DNA of 37,499 bases from Phenylobacterium deserti. Its GTDB lineage: Bacteria > Pseudomonadota > Alphaproteobacteria > Caulobacterales > Caulobacteraceae. Made by a program: the position numbers and the translations under genes. Numbering within the stretch: position 1 is the stretch's first letter; every line of letters starts with the position of its first letter. Below are positions 32,083 through 37,499 of the stretch, piece by piece. The stretch is from assembly GCA_945883235.1 (NCBI GenBank), contig CAMCXF010000034.1, positions 1-37,499 on the forward strand. Direction: 5' to 3'. The notes under the pieces are model-generated. The model searched no databases. It worked only from the letters and a program-made list of their open reading frames with translations, and was not told the DNA's origin.

Positions 32083-33414
32083 ATGGCGGCAGGGATCAAT
32101 GCGCGCGTCCTGATCGTCGCGCGCGACGATTCAGTGGCGGGCCCTCTGTCAGAGGGGCTGGACCGTCTGGGCTGGCGCACGATCACCGCGCGGGGCGAGG
32201 CGACCGCCAGTTCGGCCCTTTTTGATTTGCAGGTTGAAGCGGCAATCGTCGATCTGGCGGGATTGGGTGCCGAGGCAGATGGGCTCGTGGCACATCTTCG
32301 CTCCGCTTGTGTGCCGCGACGGCTTGCAGTTATTGCCATCGGCGCGCCGGACCCGTTCCAGCGCGACAACGGCTATGACCTCATTCTGGCCGGTCCGGTT
32401 GATCCGACGCAGGCCGTGATGCGCCTGGAAACTCTGGTCCGCATGGCCGTTGCCGAAGAAGAATTCGAAGTGCGCCAGGAAACGTTCAACGAACGCGGCC
32501 ACACCCTTGAGGGCCCCGAACTGGACGTCAGCCCCTATCGCGTCCTGGCGATCGGGGAACCTGCCCCCCAATTCTTGGCTTTATCCAACGCCCTCGCCCG
32601 CAATGGTGCGGAAGTTGTCGGCGCATTCACGGCCTTTACGGCGTTCGACTATCTGCACGAAAAGCCCTTCGACGCGGTCGTTCTGTGGGCCGGCGAAACG
32701 CCGCACGAGGCCTTGTCGATCGCGGCGGGTCTTCGCCGGAACACTCGACTCTATCACACCCCTGCACTCCTCTACATGCGGTCCCATTCGAACTTGACCG
32801 CCTCGGAAGCCTACCATCGTGGGATCTCGGATGTGGCCTCGCCGGAAACGCCTGAAACCGAGACTGCATTGCGGGTTGTCGAGCTGGCGCGAGCCTTCCG
32901 GCGGCAGAAATCGGTTCGCGCCGCGCTGGAACGCGCCCGCAGTTCGGGCCTGATGGATGCCTCTACCGGCCTGTTTACCCGCGACCTGTTCGCGGGACAC
33001 TTGATGCGGGTGGCCCGCAGCGCTGTGGCGAGAAACCGGGCGCTCAGCGTCTGCATGTTGAAAGTGTCAGAACGACCAGAACTACAGGCCCCCAGAGCCG
33101 GTGGGTGGGTCGCGCGTGCGATCCCTCAGATCGGCTCCATGATCGGTCGACTGGTCAGGGTCGAAGACACTGCCGCCCGCCTTGCGCCTGAAGTCTTTGC
33201 ACTGGCTCTGCCCTCGACCCGGCTGCATGCTGCGCGGGCTGCAGGCGAGCGCATAGCCGCCGTCATCGGTTGTACCGCTTTTGAGGCGGGAGACGGCGTA
33301 ACACCCTTCGTCATCGACTTTGAGTTAGGGGTCGCAGAAGTGGCATCTCCTGAAACGGTCGGCTACGCCCTGGAACAGGCCGCCGCCATGGCCCAATCCC
33401 TGAAGTCGGCGTAG
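32083..33414 (+). CDS. popA: PopA-like c-di-GMP effector (REC-REC-degenerate GGDEF)
   Basis: This 443-residue protein matches PopA, the Caulobacter effector that binds c-di-GMP and brings RcdA and the master regulator CtrA to the ClpXP protease at the cell pole before S phase. The first receiver domain spans about 7-120 with the phospho-acceptor-like Asp57 (AAIVDLAGL); the second, about 150-275, has lost its acceptor (AVVLWAG). The GGDEF-type domain begins near DASTGLFTRDLF (292-303). Its active-site motif is replaced by APEVF (368-372), so it cannot make c-di-GMP, while the I-site RxxD is kept as RVED (359-362), five residues before. From memory, Caulobacter PopA has Asp55 and Arg357 in these roles, the same offset. 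Start ATG has GGGATGGAG upstream. This gene ties the window to Caulobacterales. Confidence 0.85.
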   Translation: MAAGINARVLIVARDDSVAGPLSEGLDRLGWRTITARGEATASSALFDLQVEAAIVDLAGLGAEADGLVAHLRSACVPRRLAVIAIGAPDPFQRDNGYDLILAGPVDPTQAVMRLETLVRMAVAEEEFEVRQETFNERGHTLEGPELDVSPYRVLAIGEPAPQFLALSNALARNGAEVVGAFTAFTAFDYLHEKPFDAVVLWAGETPHEALSIAAGLRRNTRLYHTPALLYMRSHSNLTASEAYHRGISDVASPETPETETALRVVELARAFRRQKSVRAALERARSSGLMDASTGLFTRDLFAGHLMRVARSAVARNRALSVCMLKVSERPELQAPRAGGWVARAIPQIGSMIGRLVRVEDTAARLAPEVFALALPSTRLHAARAAGERIAAVIGCTAFEAGDGVTPFVIDFELGVAEVASPETVGYALEQAAAMAQSLKSA

Positions 33415-33442
33415 TCCGACAACGCAGCGGTCCGCTGTAGCC

Positions 33443-33835
33443 TTATTTTGTTGGCGGACGCGTTCGGCTTGCGGCCGCGGCCTGGCTGGCTTGCTGGAGC
33501 TGGCCCAGCGCTGCACTCATTTCAGGCACCCGCGCATTAAGCTCATTGCCGCATCGGGTTAACTCAGCCTGAGCCTGGGCTGGCGTGGTAAGAGTTTTCG
33601 CCTCGGCGACCATCACCGGACCGAGCTTTCCAGTCATGCCTCGGGCACCCAGCTTTCCAAGAAAATAGAAGCTGCCGGTCTTTGCAGCCTCCCGGTTCTT
33701 GGGGTCCTGGGCGGCGACGCTGAACATCATGATGCAGCGTGCGTCGGCCCGGTCAGCCGGCGTCTGGGAAAATGCTGGTGAGGTCGCGGTGGACAGGGTC
33801 GCCAGCCCAATGAGTGTCGGGAGCAGCACGCGCAT
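33443..33835 (-). CDS. Small exported hypothetical protein
   Basis: This 130-residue protein has a clear signal peptide (residues 1-24, ending AFSQ) and a mature region of about 106 residues with two cysteines (ARCIMMF and LTRCGNEL). The C-terminus is rich in Ala, Gln and Ser and probably disordered. I do not recognise a family with a known function. It converges with popA, with 28 bases between stops. The signal peptide and codon pattern support a real gene. Confidence 0.7.
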   Translation of the reverse strand: MRVLLPTLIGLATLSTATSPAFSQTPADRADARCIMMFSVAAQDPKNREAAKTGSFYFLGKLGARGMTGKLGPVMVAEAKTLTTPAQAQAELTRCGNELNARVPEMSAALGQLQQASQAAAASRTRPPTK

Positions 33836-33928
33836 GACGGCATCCTGGATAAAGGTACGGCGGAGCTAGCACCCCAAAGATGGCCTTTTTTGCGCACTCC
33901 ACATAAAAATCGTCTGAACGGACGCGCT

Positions 33929-34741
33929 TTAGTTGGCGACCAGGCCCGACTCGAACATTCCCCGCCAACGCGCCCGGTTCTCTTCGATCCGTGGCAAAAC
34001 TTCCTGCAGCAGGGTCGCAGGCAGGTCGCCCACCGGATAGTGCAACGCGTCGTCGTGCGCCGCGCGCCAGATCACCTCCGCCGCCTCTTCCACCGGAAGT
34101 CCGCCGCCCATTCCCTGGGTGATCGCCTCGCGGAAATTGGGGCCGCCCGGCGCCGACGCCTTGTCCAGCAGTGGGGTCTCGATGACGGTGGGTTCCACGC
34201 AGGAGACCCGCACGCCAGAGCGCATGAACTCGATGTCGAGCGCTTCCGACAGCCCGCGTACTGCAAACTTGGTCGCGCAGTAGACGGCCATTCGCGGCGA
34301 TCCCGACAATGATGCCAGAGATGCAATGTTGATCAGCCGCGAACCCGGTGTGTGCTTCAGCCTCTCATGGCCGAGATAGGCACCAAGGATCACGCCTCGC
34401 AGGTTGATGTCGATCTGATCGTCGAAATCACTGCGCCCCTGTTCGGTGAACCAGCCGTACCGCGCGATCCCCGCGTTGTTGACCAGGACATCCAGCCGAC
34501 CGCCGCTGGCTTCCATGAACGCATCGAGGGCACGTTCCCATTCGTCTTCCTTGCGCACGTCGTGCACGACCGTGAAGCCGGCGTTGTCTCCGCCAATCGC
34601 GGCCAGGGCTGTCTTCAAACCCGGAGCATCAATGTCCGAAAGTCCGACCAGCCAGCCCTCTGCCGCAAAGCGCTTGGCGGTTGCGAGCCCGATCCCGCTG
34701 GCGGCACCGGTGATGAAGATGGCTTTGCGTTCGGTCGGCAT
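33929..34741 (-). CDS. Short-chain dehydrogenase/reductase (SDR)
   Basis: This 270-residue classical SDR is intact. ITGAASGIGLATAKRF is the nucleotide-binding glycine motif; LSDIDAPG after strand two has an acidic residue where NAD-preferring enzymes do. LVNNAGIARYGW, RLINIASLASLSGS (catalytic Ser) and AVYCATKFAVRG (catalytic Tyr and Lys) complete the active site. Family III-type members of this kind reduce or oxidise hydroxyl/keto groups; the substrate cannot be told. It is downstream of mfd by 88 bases on the same strand and has no regulon motif in front. It contrasts with the damaged SDR at 31403. Confidence 0.92.
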   Translation of the reverse strand: MPTERKAIFITGAASGIGLATAKRFAAEGWLVGLSDIDAPGLKTALAAIGGDNAGFTVVHDVRKEDEWERALDAFMEASGGRLDVLVNNAGIARYGWFTEQGRSDFDDQIDINLRGVILGAYLGHERLKHTPGSRLINIASLASLSGSPRMAVYCATKFAVRGLSEALDIEFMRSGVRVSCVEPTVIETPLLDKASAPGGPNFREAITQGMGGGLPVEEAAEVIWRAAHDDALHYPVGDLPATLLQEVLPRIEENRARWRGMFESGLVAN

Positions 34742-34829
34742 GACGGGCTCCGGGTCTGGGTCGGGACGACGTTAGACCCGAATCCGCGAGGGATCACCTC
34801 GTGACGCAACGGCACCCCACGGTCCAGTA

Positions 34830-37499
34830 TCAGGCCGCGAGCTTCGCCAGCTCGGCAAGAACCCGCTCTGCCGCGTCCAGACGCTGTTTGGAGGTCTCCC
34901 ACTCACCCTTCACCACGACCTTGTTGTCGGGGCGGATCCGCCACGCCACCTGGTTCCTCGCGATGAACCCGACCAGCCCGACCGGGTTCTTGAAGTCGTC
35001 GTTGCGGAACGTGACGACTGCACCCTTTGGACCGACGTCGATCTTCGACACATTGGCCTCGCGGCACAGTCCCTTGATCGCCACGACCTTAAGCAACTGC
35101 CCGGCTTCCGGTGGAAGGGGGCCAAAGCGATCAATGAGTTCCGCGGCCAGGGCTTCGCGGTCAGCTGATTTTTCCGCGTCTGAAAGTCGGCGGTAGAGTG
35201 AGAGCCGCACGTTCAGGTCGGGCACATAGTCTTCCGGGATCAGCACAGCGGCACCGGTGTTGATCTGCGGCGACCAGCCGCGATCTGCCACGGCCTCGGC
35301 ACCGGCGCGCGCGCGCAGCTCGTTCACGGCATCCTCCAGCATTTGCTGGTAGAGCTCGACACCGATTTCGCGGATGTGGCCGGACTGTTCCTCGCCCAGC
35401 AGGTTGCCGCCGCCGCGAATGTCCAGGTCATGACTGGCCAGTTGGAACCCAGCGCCCAGGCTGTCCAGCGACTGCAGGACCTTCAGGCGACGTTCGGCGG
35501 ACAGGGTGATCTGTCTTTCGGCGGGCGTGGTCATATAGGCGAACGCGCGAGCCTTGGACCGACCCACCCTGCCCCTCAGCTGGTACAACTGGGCCAAGCC
35601 GAACATGTCGGCGCGATGGATGATCAGGGTGTTGGCAGTCGGGATGTCGAGGCCGCTTTCCACGATCGTGGTCGACAACAGAACATCATACTGGCCCTCG
35701 TAGAAGGCGCTCATGACGTCTTCCAGCTGGGTCGGTGCCATCTGGCCGTGGCCGACCACGAACTTCACCTCCGGCACCTGCTCGCGGATGAAACGTTCGA
35801 GTTCGGGCAGATCGCTGATCCTGGGGGCGACAAAATAAGCCTGCCCGCCACGGTACTTTTCCCGCAACAGGGCCTCGCGCAGGACGACAGGGTCCCATGG
35901 CGTGATGTAGGTCCGCACCGCCAAACGATCCACCGGCGGGGTGGCGATGATCGACATTTCTCTTATGCCGCTGAGCGACATCTGGAGCGTTCGAGGGATT
36001 GGTGTCGCGGTCAGAGTCAGCATGTGCACATCGGCGCGAAGCTCCTTCAGCTTCTCCTTGTGCTTGACTCCGAAGTGCTGCTCCTCGTCGACGATCACCA
36101 GCCCAAGGTTGGCGAAACTGACCAGCTTGGACAGCACCGCGTGGGTGCCGATGACGATCTCGATCTCACCCTTGGCCAAACCTTCGCGCGCCTCATTGGC
36201 TTCCTTGGTTGGCACCAGACGCGACAGACGACAGACCTTGATCGGCCAACCCTGGAAACGTTCTGAAAAGGTCTTGAAGTGCTGACGCGCCAGCAAGGTG
36301 GTCGGTGCCACAATGGCTACCTGCTGACCGCTCATCGCCACGACAAACGCGGCGCGAAGAGCGATCTCGGTCTTGCCAAACCCGACGTCGCCGCAGATCA
36401 GTCGATCCATCGGTTTGCCAGCTCCCAGATCCTCAAGCACATCGCCGATAGCTGACAATTGGTCGTCGGTTTCCTCGTAGGGGAAGCGCGCGCAGAATTC
36501 GTCGAACAGGCCAGCCGGTGGCTCGACCGGATCGGTGATCCGGCTGGCCCGCTCGGCGGCTATACGGATCAGCCCATCAGCCATGTCGCGCAGGCGATCT
36601 TTCGCCTTCGCCTTGCGGGCCTGCCACGCTGCACCGCCCAGTCGATCGAGCTGAACGCCGTCGCCTTCAGCGCCATAGCGGGTCAGCAGGTCGATGTTCT
36701 CGACGGGGAGGTACAGTTTGGCATCGCCGCCATACTGCAGTTCCAGGGTGTCGTGCGGCGCGCCCTGCACGTCGAGGGTCTTGAGGCCCTCATAACGCGC
36801 GATCCCGTGATCGATGTGCACCACCAGATCGCCCGGGGTCAGCGCCGACGCCTCCGCCAGGAAGTTGGCCGCCCTGCGACGCTTGCGGGGCCGGGCCAGC
36901 CGGTCACCCAGAATGTCGGTTTCAGAGATCACCGCCAGGTTATCGGTCTCAAAGCCGTAATCCAGAGGCAGGACGACCCGCTGCGGGGTCTTGGGATCCG
37001 CAGCGCGCGCTGCGTCCCAGTAGGGTGCAAGCGGCAGGGTCTTCAGGCCATGATCGGCCAGCATGTGCATTAGCCGGTCGGACGACCCATCGGACCATGA
37101 GGCGAACAGCACACGCTTCCCGGCTGCGGACAGCGCCTTGGCGTGATCAACCGTGGCCTCGAAAAGGTTGACGCTGTCGAGCTTGCGTTCGGCAGAGAAG
37201 TTGCGCCCCGCCCGGGTGCCCATGTCGATGACCGCCTCACCCTCGGCCTCGGTGAAGGCCGAGAACCGGCGGGTGGCGCGAACCGCCAGGGCTTGGGTCC
37301 ACTCCGCAGGTTCCAGATAGAGCCGGCGCGGTTCCAGCGGATGGTAGTGCCCATTTCGCTCGACGTTGGCCCGGGCGTCATACGCGTCCTGAATCATCGA
37401 CAGACGTTCTTCACGCGCCTCACGCGCCAAATGATCCAGCGTGATCGCCGTATCGGCGGGCAAGTAGTCAAAGATCGTCGCCAGTCCAGGGTAGAACAG
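34830..37499 (-). CDS. mfd: Transcription-repair coupling factor Mfd (5' end outside window)
   Basis: The visible 889 residues are the C-terminal three quarters of Mfd, the ATP-driven translocase that removes RNA polymerase stalled at DNA damage and recruits UvrA/UvrB. Full-length Mfd is about 1150 residues, so roughly 260 N-terminal residues lie beyond the right edge. The RNA-polymerase-interacting region has GDLVVHIDHGIARYEGL. The RecG-like helicase domains have GDVGFGKTEIALRA (Walker A), VDEEQHFGVKHKEKL (DEEQ box), LTATPIPRTLQMSLSGIR (motif III), DIPTANTLIIHRADMFGLAQ and QLRGRVGRSKARAFAY (motifs V and VI). The C-terminal TRCF domain contains IPEDYVPDLNVRLSLYRRL. All motifs are in order, so the gene is intact within the window. 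No start codon is present before the edge; the ATG-like start at 37463 is TTG inside the gene. Confidence 0.97.
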   Translation of the reverse strand: MFYPGLATIFDYLPADTAITLDHLAREAREERLSMIQDAYDARANVERNGHYHPLEPRRLYLEPAEWTQALAVRATRRFSAFTEAEGEAVIDMGTRAGRNFSAERKLDSVNLFEATVDHAKALSAAGKRVLFASWSDGSSDRLMHMLADHGLKTLPLAPYWDAARAADPKTPQRVVLPLDYGFETDNLAVISETDILGDRLARPRKRRRAANFLAEASALTPGDLVVHIDHGIARYEGLKTLDVQGAPHDTLELQYGGDAKLYLPVENIDLLTRYGAEGDGVQLDRLGGAAWQARKAKAKDRLRDMADGLIRIAAERASRITDPVEPPAGLFDEFCARFPYEETDDQLSAIGDVLEDLGAGKPMDRLICGDVGFGKTEIALRAAFVVAMSGQQVAIVAPTTLLARQHFKTFSERFQGWPIKVCRLSRLVPTKEANEAREGLAKGEIEIVIGTHAVLSKLVSFANLGLVIVDEEQHFGVKHKEKLKELRADVHMLTLTATPIPRTLQMSLSGIREMSIIATPPVDRLAVRTYITPWDPVVLREALLREKYRGGQAYFVAPRISDLPELERFIREQVPEVKFVVGHGQMAPTQLEDVMSAFYEGQYDVLLSTTIVESGLDIPTANTLIIHRADMFGLAQLYQLRGRVGRSKARAFAYMTTPAERQITLSAERRLKVLQSLDSLGAGFQLASHDLDIRGGGNLLGEEQSGHIREIGVELYQQMLEDAVNELRARAGAEAVADRGWSPQINTGAAVLIPEDYVPDLNVRLSLYRRLSDAEKSADREALAAELIDRFGPLPPEAGQLLKVVAIKGLCREANVSKIDVGPKGAVVTFRNDDFKNPVGLVGFIARNQVAWRIRPDNKVVVKGEWETSKQRLDAAERVLAELAKLAA

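Noticed and set aside
1..37499. tRNA, rRNA or CRISPR array
   Set aside because: No cloverleaf-like or rRNA-like sequence and no regularly spaced repeats were seen when reading the window.

Overview
The window looks like chromosomal DNA of a high-GC alphaproteobacterium, most likely of the order Caulobacterales (Caulobacter/Phenylobacterium type). The best anchor is a PopA-like protein (32083-33414): two receiver domains plus a degenerate GGDEF domain that keeps its c-di-GMP I-site, a cell-cycle regulator known from Caulobacter. Large TonB-dependent receptors, high GC, and stand-alone TadE/TadG genes fit the same group.

Layout. (1) 1-1357: a small minus-strand operon with two unknown proteins and a secreted staphylococcal-nuclease-like protein. 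(2) 1358-1858: an IS6-family transposase that has lost its N-terminus, next to the left border of a catabolic island. (3) About 1941-23607: the island. It holds two similar TetR regulators, two TonB-dependent receptors, two signal-peptide-bearing sulfatases, three related large glutathione-transferase-like proteins plus one YfcG-type GST, two acyl-CoA ligases, an acyl-CoA dehydrogenase, an enoyl-CoA hydratase, a DUF1330 protein and a Spinster-type MFS transporter. A long minus-strand operon probably runs receptor > sulfatase > GST > GST > GST > CoA ligase (12534 to 3908). (4) 23957-26097: an SMP-30-type lactonase and an SGNH esterase. (5) 26102-28833: two TadE-like pilus-assembly proteins divergent from a TadG-like von Willebrand protein that carries an in-frame stop codon. 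(6) 28851-30060: a TusA-like protein and a BrkB/YihY membrane protein. (7) 30234-32002: a family III CoA-transferase/racemase and an SDR with a large internal deletion. (8) 32083-37499: popA, a small secreted protein, an intact SDR, and most of mfd, cut by the right window edge.

How the genes may work together (inference). The receptors would bring a large, probably sulfated, organic compound into the periplasm, where the sulfatases remove sulfate. The ligases, dehydrogenase, hydratase and possibly the racemase would activate and shorten a carboxylated side chain, and the GSTs would cleave an ether or similar bond. The lactonase and esterase may open lactones or esters. The mix of CoA ligase, dehydrogenase, racemase and MFS resembles sterol or bile-acid side-chain catabolism, but the substrate cannot be read from the sequence.

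The most interesting regulatory signal is one 22-bp partly symmetric motif (core GAAYNATNRYTCYKRTT) in five separate intergenic regions of the island, two of them beside the two TetR genes. It suggests one regulon controlled by related TetR repressors. Other points to check are a GST with no normal start codon, a perfect 19-bp palindrome between the first receptor and the hydratase, the interrupted tadG, and the internally deleted SDR. No tRNA, rRNA or CRISPR array was seen.
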